From contig JAWQUS010000020.1 in the NCBI GenBank assembly GCA_036365455.1, positions 4,623,001 through 4,687,000 on the forward strand: 64,000 nt of DNA. Direction: 5' to 3'. The position numbers and the translations under genes were made by a program. The notes beneath the pieces are model-generated. The model was not told the origin of the DNA, did not search any database, and worked only from the letters and a program-made list of their open reading frames with translations. This DNA comes from Macrosoma leucophasiata (lineage: Eukaryota > Arthropoda > Insecta > Lepidoptera > Hedylidae). Within the stretch, counting starts at the first letter, position 1; every line of letters begins with the position of its first letter. Positions 33,673-45,559 of the stretch are shown in pieces.

Positions 33673-34197
33673 AGCTGTGCCCGCGACTTCGTCCACGTGA
33701 GAAAAAATATGATCGTTCAGTATCTACCCGGTCGAAGTTGTGGGCGCAGCTGGTATAAAAGTATCCTAAGTTACTCCTTATTACATCTATCTGCCAGTCA
33801 GTAGAAATCAGCTATCTGCCAGTGAAAGTCCCGTCAAAATCGGAGACACTCAAATTCTATTTATTTGTATATAGGTATCTAGGTATGTATGCACTCCAAT
33901 TCTACTTATTTGTATGTAGGTATGTATGTATGTAGGTATGTATGGATGTATGGAGATAGAAGTAGTCTTAGTTACTCCTTATGACATCAGCTATCTGTCA
34001 ATGAAAGTTCCGTCAAAATCGGTAAAGCCGTTCCCAAGATTAGCCCCGCCAAACAGACAGACAGACAGACATACAAAAATTGTAAAAAATGTTGTTTTGG
34101 TATATGTACAGTGTATACATACATATACATTTAGCAAAAAGCGGTTATTTTAATATTACAAACAGACACTCCAATTTTATTTATTTGTATAGATTTA
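33673..34197 (+). repeat. Dispersed repeat, CTAGCTGTGCCCGCGACTTCG head
   Basis: Same family as 73-420. It contains an internal re-duplication (two ACTCCAATTCTA/ATTTATTTGTAT blocks) and a TATG-type microsatellite at about 33884-33956. It ends ACACTCCAATTTTATTTATT. Confidence 0.8.
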
Positions 34198-34431
34198 TTA
34201 TGGAAGTTCATATACCACATAAGATCTAAAAATTCTGTGAGTATTTTAAGCGTCTACTTGCTACCGTTATTATTATCGAGCAAAGAATGTACGAAAAAAT
34301 AACACGTTTATTGTATGCCCCCTTGGACCCCTTAACATTTTCATTTTCTTATTTTTAGTATTTTTTCTTTGTAGCGGTAGCAGAAATACATAATTTGTGA
34401 AAATGTTAGTTTTCTAACTATTACTATTTAT

Positions 34432-34981
34432 GAACTTACAGATAATAAATTTAAATCATGTATTAAACGCACACTATGTAAAAATGCGTACTATAGACTC
34501 GATGACTATCTAAAGGATAGAGATGCCTGGACAAATGCTGGTTTAGCTCCACAAGACTAAACAATAATTTTGTGAAATTAATGTGCATTGTACTTGATAT
34601 TGTAAAACATAGTTATAAGTTTCATATTGTGAAAATAGTTTTAAGGAACATATTTTGAAAAGACCCTACTGAGTTTTGTTTTGGCAGGTTTTTTCTCAGT
34701 AATGTGGGCTTTGGAACTCTACAAGTGAATGACAAAGAATGTCCCATATTTTTTTGTTTAGTCTTATCTTGCCGTTTGTAAAAGAGAGTATGGAACATTC
34801 TGTTGATACCTAGTTTTATTATTAAGTATTTTTGGACTATTATTAATTTATTTACTTTGACATATTAATCAACGTATCAGTTGTTATTCGCTTTAATTTT
34901 ATATTTGTAATTTGACCTATCACAAGCAAATTCTATTATTTCCAAGTGATTAAATGAATTTTTGAGTTTGAGTTTGAGTTA
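34432..34981 (+). mobile_element. Non-LTR retrotransposon 3' end with TTTGAG tail
   Basis: A frame ending at TAA 34558-34560 reads FKSCIKRTLCKNAYYRLDDY and LKDRDAWTNAG. This resembles the C-terminal tail of lepidopteran LINE reverse transcriptases (FKxxxKxxLxxKxYYSxxDYL pattern, from memory). About 400 bases of AT-rich 3' UTR follow, ending in three TTTGAG repeats (34964-34981). The 5' part is truncated. Confidence 0.5.
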
Positions 34982-37900
34982 ACAAACAAGGTGCACAAGC
35001 ACAGATATTATTATGCACAATCGTTATATATACAATGCATGCCACCAGAGGGCGTTAGTGAACTTATTTTGATACTTTTTCTATTCAATTACAACAGAAG
35101 TTATAACGTACCAGACAGACAGACAAAAATTCCAAAGAAATGTTTCGAAAGCAGTTTTTTGGTAAAATAATAATATTTAATGTAACAGACACTCGATTTT
35201 TACTTTTTCATTATAAGTATTGATTTTGAAGAAAATATACTGGAGTTCGCAATAAATTAGATTGCCCGAGATATGATCATAATAACTAAGCCGACATAGG
35301 ATAAAAGAAATAGGTTAGTAACAAATTATCCCTCAGAGTACGGTTTTAGGAATCGAGTGATTGAATATCATCTCAATAAAGCTCAAGAGGTACTCAGTAA
35401 TACCTTTTCAATACTCCGATTTTAAATTCAGTTCTTTACTCTCTTGTTACAATGTGCTTTATATTGTTCCCATTTTTATTACTCATCGTTCAAAATGTCA
35501 TAACATTTTGTCCTAAACATTATTAAAATTTGTCCGAATGATAACTTAATGTCACAATATCACGTGTCATAAAATGGACATCACAAAATATAATAATTAA
35601 TCGGAAATTTGTTTTTTTTTATTTAACAAAATTAGTTAAGTGTCTACCTTACGAAAGAACATACGCGAACTCACAGATCATATCTGGGGTAATCTAATTT
35701 ATTCGCGAACTCCAATGATCATAATGGCTAAGCCGGTATAGGATAAAAGAAATAGGTTAGTACCAAATTATCCCTCAGAGTACGGTTTTAGGAATCGAGT
35801 GATTGAAGATCATCTCATCTCATTTTTAACAAAATTAGTTAAGTGTCTACCTAACCGTGAGTTTGCATTGCTGAAACATTCACATAAAAACATGTTGAAA
35901 TGAAAGGTTTGACAGCAGTGCGAACGCTAGCACCAACAAGACATTTATCGCAATACATACTTTATGCGACGAGTTGCGAAACATCATCATGTTTAATGTT
36001 TTTAGTGCGAACTAGGGGTTACGAAAGGACGTAGGCGAAGTCACAGATCATATCTGGGGCAATCTAATTTATTCGCGAATTCCAATGGTCATAATGACTA
36101 AGCCGGCATGGGATAAAAGAAGTAGGTTAGTACCAAATTATCCCTCAGAGTACGGTTTTAGGAATCGAGTGATTGAAGATCATCTCAATAAAGCTCAAGA
36201 GGTACCTACTCAGTAAAACGTTTTCAATACGGGTGAATTTAGATATTCCGATTTTAAATTCAGTTCCTTACTTTCTTAATACAATGTGCTTTATATTGTT
36301 ACCTTTTTTTTACTCATCGTTCAAAATGTCATAACACTTAGACCTAAACATTATTAAAATTTGTCCGAATGATAACATAATGTCACAATATCACATGTCA
36401 GAGTTTTGGCGGGAACCTTGAAATATGCGTGTGGTGCTCTTATTTTATTTCATTTTCTTGGTGTATTATTGAGTTATATTAAATAAAGTTGGTGGCATTT
36501 TGTTTGATATAGGCTTATTACAGTGCTCGCGTATAGTGAAATAGAATAACAGTGCGAAAACACGTTTTTTCAGGTTGCCTCCAAAACTGCATTGTAAATG
36601 TTTTGGTAAAGTAGCCATCGCTCAAACTCGAATTACTGTGACTCTGGCTGACGGACTGATGAATTGAGTGACTGACTCTGAATTTTACGTTGCTTAATAC
36701 GAATTGGAAATATCGTTTTACTTGACACTGGCAATATGCAAAACAAGCAATGTCATAAATTAAAGAAAATAATACAATAATCATGCGAATTTATTTTTTT
36801 TTAACAAAATTAGTTAAGTGTCTACCTAACCGTGAGTTTGCATTGATGAAACATTCACATAAAAACATGTTAAAATGATAGGTTTGACAGCAGTGCGAAC
36901 GCTAGCACCAACAAGACATTTATCGCAATACATACTTTATGCGACGAGTTGCGAAACATCATCATGTTTAATGTTTTTAGTGCAAACTAGGGGTTACGAA
37001 AGGACGTAGGCGAAGTCACAGATCATATCTGGGGCAATCTAATTTATTCGCGAACTCCAATGGTCATAATGACTAAGCCGGCAGGGGATAAAAGAAGTAG
37101 GTTAGTACCAAATTATCCCTCAGAGTACGGTTTTAGGAACCGACTGATTGAAGATCATCTCAATAAAGCTCAAGAGGTACTCAGTAATACGTTTTCAATA
37201 CGGGTGAATTTAGATATTCCGATTTTAAATTCAATTCCTTACTTTCTTATTACAATGTGTTTTATATTGTTACCTTTTTTTTACTCATCGTTCAAAATGT
37301 CATAAAATTTTGACCTAAACATTATTAAAATTTGTCCGAATTATAACTTAATGTCACAATATCACATGTCAGAGTTTTGGCGGGCATCTTGAAAGATGCG
37401 TGTGGTGCTCTTATTTTATTTCATTTTCTTGGTGTATTATTGAGTTATATTAAATAAAGTTGGTGGCATTTTGTTTGATATAGGCTTATTACAGTGCTCG
37501 CGTATAGTGAAATAGAATAACAGTGCGAAAACACGTTTTTTCAGGTTGCCTCCAAAACTGCATTTTAAATGTTTTGGTAAAGTAGCCATCGCTCTAACTC
37601 GAATTACTGTGACTCTGGCTGACGGACTGATGAATTGAGTGACTGACTCTGAATTTTACGTTGCTTAATACGAATTGGAAATATCGTTTTACTTGACACT
37701 GGCAATATGCAAAAGAAGCAATGCCATAAATTAAAGAAAAAAATACAATAATCATGCGGATTTTTTTTTTTTAACAAAATTAGTTAAGTGTCTACCTAAC
37801 CGTGAGTTTGCATTGATGAAACATTCACATAAAAACATGTTAAAATGATAGGTTTGACAGCAGTGCGAACGCTAGCACCAACAAGACATTTATCGCAATA

Positions 37901-38429
37901 CATACTTTATGCGACGAGTTGCGAAACATCATCATGTTTAATGTTTTTAGTGCAAACTAGGGGTTACGAAAGGACGTAGGCGAAGTCACAGATCATATCT
38001 GGGGCAATCTAATTTATTCGCGAACTCCAATGGTCATAATGACTAAGCCGGCAGGGGATAAAAGAAGTAGGTTAGTACCAAATTATCCCTCAGAGTACGG
38101 TTTTAGGAACCGACTGATTGAAGATCATCTCAATAAAGCTCAAGAGGTACTCAGTAATACGTTTTCAATACGGGTGAATTTAGATATTCCGATTTTAAAT
38201 TCAATTCCTTACTTTCTTATTACAATGTGTTTTATATTGTTACCTTTTTTTTACTCATCGTTCAAAATGTCATAAAATTTTGACCTAAATATTATTAAAA
38301 TTTGTCCGAATTATAACTTAATGTCACAATATCACATGTCAGAGTTTTGGCGGGAACCTTGGAATATGCGTGTGGTGCTCTTATTTTATTTCATTTTCTT
38401 GGTGTATTATTGAGTTATATTAAATAAAG

Positions 38430-38487
38430 TTGGTGGCATTTTGTTTGATATAGGCTAATAAGCCTATATCAAACAAAATGCCACCAA
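38430..38487. repeat. Perfect 27-bp hairpin, 4-nt loop, in repeat E of the last array unit
   Basis: TTGGTGGCATTTTGTTTGAT (start of arm 38430-38456), loop AATA, then the exact reverse complement (38461-38487). Sister units at about 36505 and 37470 lack the second arm and read on as TTATTACAGTGCTCG. Confidence 0.95.
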
Positions 38488-38863
38488 GTACTCGTGTATA
38501 TTGAAATAGAATAACAAAACCTTTTTTGTTGCCTCCAAAACTTCATTGTAAATGTTCTGGTAAAGTAGCCATCGCTTTACTCGAATTACTGTGACTCTGA
38601 TAGACGGACTGATAAATTGACTGACTAGCTCTGACTTTTACGTTGCTTAATACGAATACAAAATATCGTTTTGCTTGACACTGGCAATATGCATAACAAG
38701 CGATGCCATAAAATTAAGAAAATATATATTACATGTCATAAAATGGACATCACAAAATACAATTATCATGCGGAAATTTTCTATTTTTTCCGAACGATAA
38801 TTTAATGTCACAATATCACACGTCATAAAATGAACATCACAAAATACAATACAGTGTTCATCA

Positions 38864-39085
38864 AAATATTGCACATCGAGTCTATGAAAGAGACAATCGG
38901 CTAGTTTCGACTTTGTAGAGCGTTATCTTTGCTACTCACTGCCAACGTAAGCACTGATCGTCCGGTATTGGTCAAAACTTGATCAAAATGGTGGACAAAC
39001 TTCGTTCGGTAAGGTGCGAAAGAGATAACGCTCTACAGACATGAAATAAGCCGAGTCTCCTTCTTAATGTCGGTGTGCAATATTT
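38864..39085. mobile_element. MITE M2 with nested inverted repeats
   Basis: AAATATTGCACATCGA on the left faces TCGGTGTGCAATATTT on the right. Inside, TGTAGAGCGTTATCT (38914-38928) faces its exact complement (39023-39037). A second copy is at 53868-53997. It is non-coding. Confidence 0.7.
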
Positions 39086-39182
39086 CTTGTTGGATTAAGC
39101 GGAAATTTGATTTTTTTTAACAAAATTTTTTATGTGTCTACTTTGCGAAAGGACATAGGCGAGGTCACGGGCAAAAGTTTGT

Positions 39183-39990
39183 TCAGAAATAAATATTGAC
39201 AATGACTGACAGTAAAGGCTTACAATTGAATGTAAATAAAACTAAAGTATTAGTATTTGAAAGAGATGAACAGAGAACAAATGCAAGGGTAGTAGTAGAT
39301 GATGCAGTGTTAGAACAGGTGGATGAAATTGTATATCTTGGATGTGCTTTTAGCAAGGATGGTAGGTACACCACTGACATAGAAAGAAGAGTGCTTGCTG
39401 GGAATTGCGTGAATGGAGCGTTGGGTAAGCTGCTAGAATCTAAACATCTCAGCCAGCGAGCGCGACTAGCCGTACATAATGCTGCACTTACTCCAACGCT
39501 TTTATATGGAAGCGAGAGCTGAGTATGCAGGAAAGAGCATGAAAGTAAGTTGAACGCGGTCGAGATGAGATCATGGCGCAAGATCTGCGGTGTATCACTC
39601 ACCGATCGCGTTCGTAATGAAGATGTAAGAAAGAGGCTTTGTGTGAATGATAGTATCGGTGTAAAAATGAAAAAAAGGCATGCTCCCTCCGATGGTTCGG
39701 GCATATAGAAAGAATGTCGAATGAGCGAATGACTAAACAGATATACAATGCGAATGTGGATGGTTGCAGAGGCCCAGGAAGACCAAGGCTGACCTACCAT
39801 GACCAAATAGGTCGAGTTCTGTCTGATGGTGGGATCAAAAGTCTTAGGAATCGGCGTGCATGTATGAAAAAAATGATGAAAGTAGACGAGGCACGTGAGG
39901 TTTGTCAGAATCGGGATATCTGGCGCTCTACACTCTCTGCCTACCCCGTTAGGGACCTGGCGTGAAGATACATACTGGCAGTAAACAGTA
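39183..39990 (+). pseudogene. LINE family K, ORF2 C-terminal fragment
   Basis: The frame from 39196 encodes the post-catalytic region: GLQLNVNKTKVLVFER, EIVYLGCAFSKDGRYTTDIE and LTPTLLYGSES. It is then broken by a TGA at 39520-39522; WRKICGVSLTDRVRNEDVRK and further breaks follow. An intact stretch 39714-39965 (MTKQIYNANVDGCRGPGRPR, DEAREVCQNRDIWRS) ends at TGA. The palm with FADD is missing, so this is a 5'-truncated dead copy. Three other 3' ends of the family occur at 7415-7511, 14425-14471 and 56632-57009. Confidence 0.8.
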
Positions 39991-40577
39991 AATGTCATAA
40001 GTCTATTGAATTTTTTGGTGCCAATTCATCCGTTTATAATAAAGGGCCGATGCCTATAAAACCCTTAGTTTTATTGTACGCAAAGGCGATTCAATATCAA
40101 ACGATTTGTATTGAGCACGAATTCCTACAGAAATCGTATTGAATTTTCGACTTGTCCTTCAAATAATAAACTTAATAAAAATTGCTTTATGATTGAGATT
40201 CCACGAGGCAATACAGGGTAATAAATACCCCTTACTTTAGACTTACGCTATCCCGTTTTGTGCGAACTCCAAGATAGGCGCACATTGGATTTCCCACTCC
40301 GCTCGGTCAGAATTCGAGAAGTTCGAGTATACATTATTGATTTACCTATAATTATGACATGCAAAAGATAAAAACACGAGTAATTTGAACGTAGGACTGG
40401 GTCGAAAGTCTAGAAAATTAGTACCTAACCTACTTTAAAATATCAGAATTTGTCGGGAAATCATAATGATTGGTATTCACTTTGGATAATTCCGGACATT
40501 TCAATTCCGTCCGCCGAATTCCAGATGTTTCCGGTTCATATCCATTCTTTGTGGATCCTTTCGGTTACTCTCTACAC
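39991..40577. other. No recognisable gene
   Basis: Nothing identified. Confidence 0.3.
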
Positions 40578-40712
40578 CAGTGATCCCCAAAGTAGGCTTG
40601 AATAAATGTTAGAAATAGGGGAATGTGATATAAATGTAGCAAGTAGGAGGTCCACTGAAACCAGAAAAAAATATTAAAGGTGTCAACAAGAAAAATAGTT
40701 TAGGAACCTCTG
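40578..40712. mobile_element. hAT-like MITE, older copy
   Basis: CAGTGATCCCCAAAGT start and GGAACCTCTG end; the interior AATGTGATATAAATGTAGCA matches the copy at 46273-46452. Its 8-bp duplication has decayed. Confidence 0.7.
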
Positions 40713-41007
40713 TTCCAGTTAATTTTCTTTTAATTTTGTAACGAAAACTACTTTCAATTTCTGTACACAACAGTTTTGATTCTTTACGTGATGGATTGCA
40801 TGTTTATCAATCAAACAGGACAGTTTTTCCTGATTACTGAATTGTTCTTAGTGAACATTCTTCATCTGTTTTGATCGAGTTGCTTTTTAATTATGTTTTT
40901 TTATTTTTAATTAAAATTGAAAGTTAAAAGTAGAAACAAATACATACAATCATTTTGGTGGTCTTATGTATACCTACCAGACTAACGGCCAAATACTCAA
41001 ACCTCAC

Positions 41008-41086
41008 TGCGAAACGAACCATTCGCAACGCACGCCTCGCGATGTCTGTATGCGGATTAACTGCGTTGCGAATGGTTCGTTTCGCA
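41008..41086. repeat. Perfect 25-bp inverted repeat, 29-nt loop
   Basis: TGCGAAACGAACCATTCGCA (start of arm 41008-41032) is matched exactly by 41062-41086. The CG-rich surroundings to about 41160 suggest a fold-back MITE. Confidence 0.85.
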
Positions 41087-41288
41087 TGCCCGGAGCTGTG
41101 TGGACGTGTGTGCTCGCAGCGAGCATTCGCGTCATACTATCGTCACACCGCGGACACTCCGCCAAAATTTCATATAAACGCTTAATTTGGTCTCTATTAC
41201 ACAGACATCAATCAAAAGAACGTCTCACTTCCGTGATTAAAAAGTCAGTTTTTAATTACAACAATATTTTAACTTTTGACAAAACTTG

Positions 41289-42075
41289 CTGGTGGTTGTG
41301 TTCCAGTGTCAGAGCTCGAGGGTGTAGGGACCAACGCATTACCTAATCTATCTGCCACCTAATGAGAGTGTTCAGCAAATTCAGCATTATAGTTTTCTAG
41401 ACAGATGAAAGAAAGAAAGAAAGAAAAATATATTTATTTGGACAATTTGGACAGTAAAAAACAAAACAGAAAAAGGAAAAGATATAAAACAAAAAACAAC
41501 AATATACAAAAACAAAACTTAATTAATAAAATTTCCAAAATGGTCCCCAACTCAGCATTGTGCCGGATTAATAACCCGGCGCTGATATTGTGTTGGGGCC
41601 TTATAGTGTGAACCACGGATGCCCAACTGCTGCCCATAAAATAAAATAAAACAAAAAAAAAACACATTAAAAAACAAAAAAGAAGAAGAAAAAAAAACAC
41701 AAAATCAAGACATTAAATTTAGATGATAATATAAGTATAAGTACATACATAATAACCATAAATTTAATAGATAAAATATGTTTATAGATATAGATATATA
41801 TATATTTAAATAAAAATTAAAAATGAAATATGACATCAATTATATATAATAAATAGGTATGATTTGGTGTGTCGCGGCCGTGTGCGAGTGCCGTGCGTGG
41901 TGTGATGACGTCCATATTCCCCCCTGGCCGCGAACCCGTTTCTCCGTTTCGCTTTTTCTATTTCAGATGGTATGTATGGCCCCATAATAACTATCACAGA
42001 GGCACAACAACTTAGGCCTTTGGTGTTTGTGTAGATTCTATAAGCGCCAGTCGTCACTTAGCGTCCATGAGAACT
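41289..42075 (+). repeat. SINE-X, old copy split by an insertion
   Basis: The 5' half is 41289-41407 (GGTGGTTGTGTTCCAGTGTC...TCTAGACAGATG). The 3' half resumes at 41964 (CAGATGGTATGTATGGCCCC...ACTTAGCGTCCATGAGAACT). The CAGATG duplication brackets the insert. Confidence 0.8.
41408..41963 (-). mobile_element. Retroposon insert in SINE-X (556 bp, CTTT-type tail)
   Basis: CAGATG at 41402-41407 and 41964-41969 flanks it. In the minus sense it begins AAATAGAAAAAGCGAAACGG, includes CGCGGCCAGGGGGGAATATG and CACAATATCAGCGCCGGGTT, and ends ATATATTTTTCTTTCTTTCT. An 88-codon frame is AT-rich and domain-free. It is probably a SINE or LINE 3' end of a family I cannot name. Confidence 0.7.
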
Positions 42076-42597
42076 ACATAACACATAACAAGAATTTTCT
42101 TGGATGGCCCTTACGTTTTATAACAAATCATTCCATATTAGACTCGAAATATTTATGCATTCTTTTTTATTTACAAAAATGTCTAAATAAACTTTTATTA
42201 AGTATATAAAATCAGAAGAGGTTCTTCTCGTCACAGGAAAATGAGGAATAAAGTACCTAATTTATCGTACTTAATAACATTTCATTTTTAGCCCAATCAT
42301 GACCATTAATGTTCTGTTAATTTCGAAGAAATGATCCCTTTGTAGATAACCAGATGTTGCCGATTCATACTCATTCTTTGCCACTTCAATACCCATTACA
42401 CAGTCAAACAACTGAGTTAGTATTCTTTCGATTTTGTAATGAAAACCATTTTCAATTTCGTTACGAAGCTGTCTTGCGGAGATGTTTCATTACACGATGG
42501 ATTCCATTTTCATGAACTACTTACAGCTTTATTTTGAACGTCTCAATTTTGATTTTTTAATGCAGTCAATTTTTAAACGTAATTGCATGTTTGTATA
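42076..42597. other. No recognisable gene
   Basis: Nothing identified. Confidence 0.3.
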
Positions 42598-43000
42598 GGG
42601 ATAATACCTTAGGCCTTAGGAGTGGCAACGCATCCATTGAAATCTTTGGTTTCAATAAATATTTATAGGCTACAGTATTATAATGGCAACCCATTATACG
42701 TCCCACTGCTGCCCACTGCTGGGCACGAGTCTCTCCCCTTTTTGGGAGGAGGCCTGAAGCTTACTCCACCACGCTGCTCCAATACGGGTTACTGGCCAAC
42801 CCGCTGTCGAATGTTTTCAAACCGCCCATAAGGCCTCCGACAAGGCTTAACGACTGATATCTATCGATAGCAACCGGGACCAACGGCTTAACGTGCTCTC
42901 CGAAGCTTGGAAACGCGCATTTTAATTTGCCACTAGCGGTCACCCATCACACACCCGACCGATGCGGCTACAGTATTACTTATCGTCAATTTTAGAATGT
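42598..43000 (+). repeat. SINE-X' (diverged X subtype) split by SINE-Y
   Basis: CTTAGGAGTGGCAACGCATC and ATATTTATAGGCTACAGTAT precede the insert; CTACAGTATTACTTATCGTC resumes at 42968. The subtype matches 61291-61456. Confidence 0.75.
42681..42965 (-). mobile_element. SINE-Y inserted in SINE-X', 13-bp duplication
   Basis: GGCTACAGTATTA occurs at 42668-42680 and 42966-42978. The insert runs from TAATGGCAACCCATTATACG (3' tail complement) to CATCACACACCCGACCGATG, reverse of the 57040-57410 copy and lacking the first 60 or so bases. Confidence 0.88.
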
Positions 43001-43936
43001 TTGTCACTCATGATTTAAAAAAATGCATGTACGCATCAGAGCACTCACCGTTAAGAAGAGGCGGTAGAAAATGTCTAACTGTGTGCACAGACTCAGTTTT
43101 TGGTGTCTATCTGTTATTCCTGGTTCCACGATTGATAAGTGAAAAGATAGTCAATAATGCTACGGCATTATGGCAAATTAATGTTTTCATAATTTTGAGA
43201 AGGATAAATATGATAATATTTCATAAAAGTTTTAATACAAAACATCAAACCTAACAATACTCGATGAAGTCAGCGAGAAGTCGCAGTACTATTTTAAGTT
43301 TTACAGGAATTTCTGTAGGTATAACACGACTTTCTAATTTAATGTGAACTGAAGCACCCGTGATTTATACGCCGTCAATCACAGCTTCAATTGCCCATAA
43401 CTTAAAACAATCAATCGCGTAAACAATGTCTATTGCAATGACCGTCTCCCAAAAGCCACATTCCAACATTATTGACATCTGAGTAACAATGTCGGCCATT
43501 GTTCGAATCCAGTGATGTATGTGATGTAATGGATCGCGTTTCGCAAAAAAACAATGTAATCGATACTCTTGGAGACAATAGTTTTAAGGACCCTCAAGTG
43601 AAGCAAACAAATACGGAAATAGATTATGGAAAATTCCGTACGAATAGGTTTCTTCTTTTATGTAAGATGGTGGAATAGCAAAGCGAAAGCAATGTGGGCT
43701 TAAATTTATGAGTTTTGCAATTTACAGGGAAACGATAAGTTTGCTCGTTGCTGTAATGGCACTGAAAAGAAAGGAAAAATAGTTCTTATTTTACATATTA
43801 CTGTTAAAGTCCCGTGAATCTCTCACAGGAGGAAGAGCAGCGCGTTTGCATTAAGTCGTCTAGTTCTTATACGAATGCCTAACGGGTAAAATATTCGCAT
43901 TACGCAATTATGAACAGTTATTTTCTTTATTTCAAG
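43001..43936. other. No recognisable gene
   Basis: An 85-codon frame at 42997-43254 has no domain. Nothing identified. Confidence 0.3.
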
Positions 43937-44042
43937 AGGTTGACATACAAGCAGACGGGCCACCTGATGGAAAGTGGTCACCATCGCCTATGAAGATTTG
44001 TTACATCAGGGGACTTGAAAACGTAACGGACTGCCAGCCTTG
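43937..44042 (-). repeat. SINE-like repeat Z, reverse copy
   Basis: ACAAGCAGACGGGCCACCTG, AAAGTGGTCACCATCGCCTA and GGGGACTTGAAAACGTAACG match 62778-62872 reversed. Confidence 0.75.
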
Positions 44043-44330
44043 AAGATCTCTTTAGACACTATCTTTGAAGAATCCCATTTTGTAGCACAGAGGGAAATCC
44101 GCTCAACAATTTTTTTTCACTGGACAATTGGCTAGCGTTAAGGGATCTCAGCCTAAATAAATTTACACAACTGTCTAAGGTAGATCCTTGTGAGTCCGAG
44201 TCAAGCCCGTTGGCTTGAGTGCCGCGAGAAGACACATGGGACATATGCGGTTAGGGGCGGTAGTAAGTTGATTAGGTGATGCATAGGTCGAATCTAACCT
44301 GTCACTGGAGTTAAACTAAAGTTAATAGTT

Positions 44331-44613
44331 TTATTTTATATGTAATGGAAGTGGCAAACAAGCGTGCAGTTCACATTGATGTTAAGTGATGACTGCAGCC
44401 TATAGACACCTACACAAACACCAGAAAAATGTAAATGCGTCACCACTTCTGAGGCCTAAGGTGTTATGCCTCTGTGCCGGAAATTACAGGGCCGTACATT
44501 ACTACCTGACCGGAACACGATAGTGCTGAACACTACCATTTAGCGGCAAGTATTTTAGGTAATGCAGTGGTGCCTACGCCTCCGAGCTCCTTCACGGGAG
44601 CTCTACCACCAGT
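44331..44613 (-). repeat. SINE-X copy, full length
   Basis: It runs from ATGTAATGGAAGTGGCAAAC to GGGAGCTCTACCACCAGT. A plus-sense X' 3' end (CATCAATGTGAACTGTATGC, then A7) follows at 44620-44690. Confidence 0.9.
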
Positions 44614-44807
44614 GGTTTACTAGGCTATAATATTCACTTACCATCAATGTGAACTGTATGCTTGTTTGCCACTTCATTTCATAAAAAAACGTAGACAACG
44701 GTTGAAACACGCACATATGGGCAATCCATCAATATAAATATAAGGTGGGGGCTTCAACACGCACCGTCTATCAGTCAAATACACGCGTTTACGGTCTGAT
44801 GTACCTA

Positions 44808-44960
44808 ATAATAGGCTGGGATCCCGCAGCAAAATTATTTCGTTCATCGAGATATGCTACAAAAAAAATTTTACGCATATTTATGATCTAGAGAATATAC
44901 TTATTATTTATATACACTAGTTTGCCTATCAAAATATATCAAGTATTTTTTTTGATTTGA
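44808..44960 (+). repeat. Repeat N
   Basis: GGGATCCCGCAGCAAAATTA and TTTCGTTCATCGAGATATGC match 26645-26790 in order. A reversed piece lies at about 46470-46545. Confidence 0.65.
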
Positions 44961-45559
44961 TTTTTAAAATAATAATATAATATATATAAGACACCGAAAA
45001 ATTTCCGATGCCGTTGCGCACTTGGCCACCTCTACAAATTTACGTTCCGCCCCGATACATTTTACTTTCATGACGTAGGGACATTAGTAATATATACAAC
45101 ATGAAACGGGAATAATTCACAATCTCAAACACCCCGATTAGAAAATCGAGTTATAATCATAACACATAAATTGAAATTATTAGTTTATGTTTTAAATATT
45201 TTTAATTTAAGAAATGAGCTGTCCACAATTTGTATGAACAGTATGCACACCCTACGCATACTTACCCTACAAACCTACACACATACGCAGACTGTCGCAA
45301 TGTGATGTAGCGTAACCTGCGCATCCCTATTAACACTCGCTAGTAGGTTTATATAACTTTATATTTTATTACAGTACTTATTATTATTTTTACATTTATC
45401 TTCACTATTTTGTTGCTTAAATTATTATTTCTAGTAAAATGCAAGTCTCAACGAGCCCTAATGAACTTCATTTTTTTTTTGGATAGACGCTAGTGTCATT
45501 TTAGTTTGTATTAACTGTGTACCAAATTGGTGACCATAATTTACTTCAAATAATTCAAA
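44961..45559. other. No recognisable gene
   Basis: AT-rich; nothing identified. Confidence 0.3.

Larger units (their letters stand above)
35241..39130 (+). repeat. Tandem array of about 970-bp units
   Basis: The marker GGTCATAATGACTAAGCCGG occurs at about 36087, 37062 and 38032 (spacing 975 and 970), with older shortened versions near 35275 and 35715. A second marker, TTAACAAAATTAGTTAAGTG, precedes it in the units at about 35615, 35825, 36795, 37770 and (diverged) 39110. Each full unit carries a non-coding block, then repeat E (36408-36783, 37375-37755, 38343-38725). An 81-residue open frame is identical at 37060-37305 and 38030-38275 but disrupted in the 36-kb unit, so identity reflects recent duplication rather than selection. 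Confidence 0.85.

Noticed and set aside
37060..38275. Identical 81-residue open frames in two tandem units as a duplicated gene
   Set aside because: The older unit at about 36.1 kb carries an insertion breaking the frame, and no domain is visible. Identity follows from recent unit duplication.
39183..39998. 271-codon minus-strand frame
   Set aside because: It is antisense to the family K LINE coding region, whose sense frame matches three other copies.
41434..41700. 88-codon Phe/Leu-rich membrane protein
   Set aside because: It is the translation of an A-rich stretch inside the retroposon at 41408-41963.
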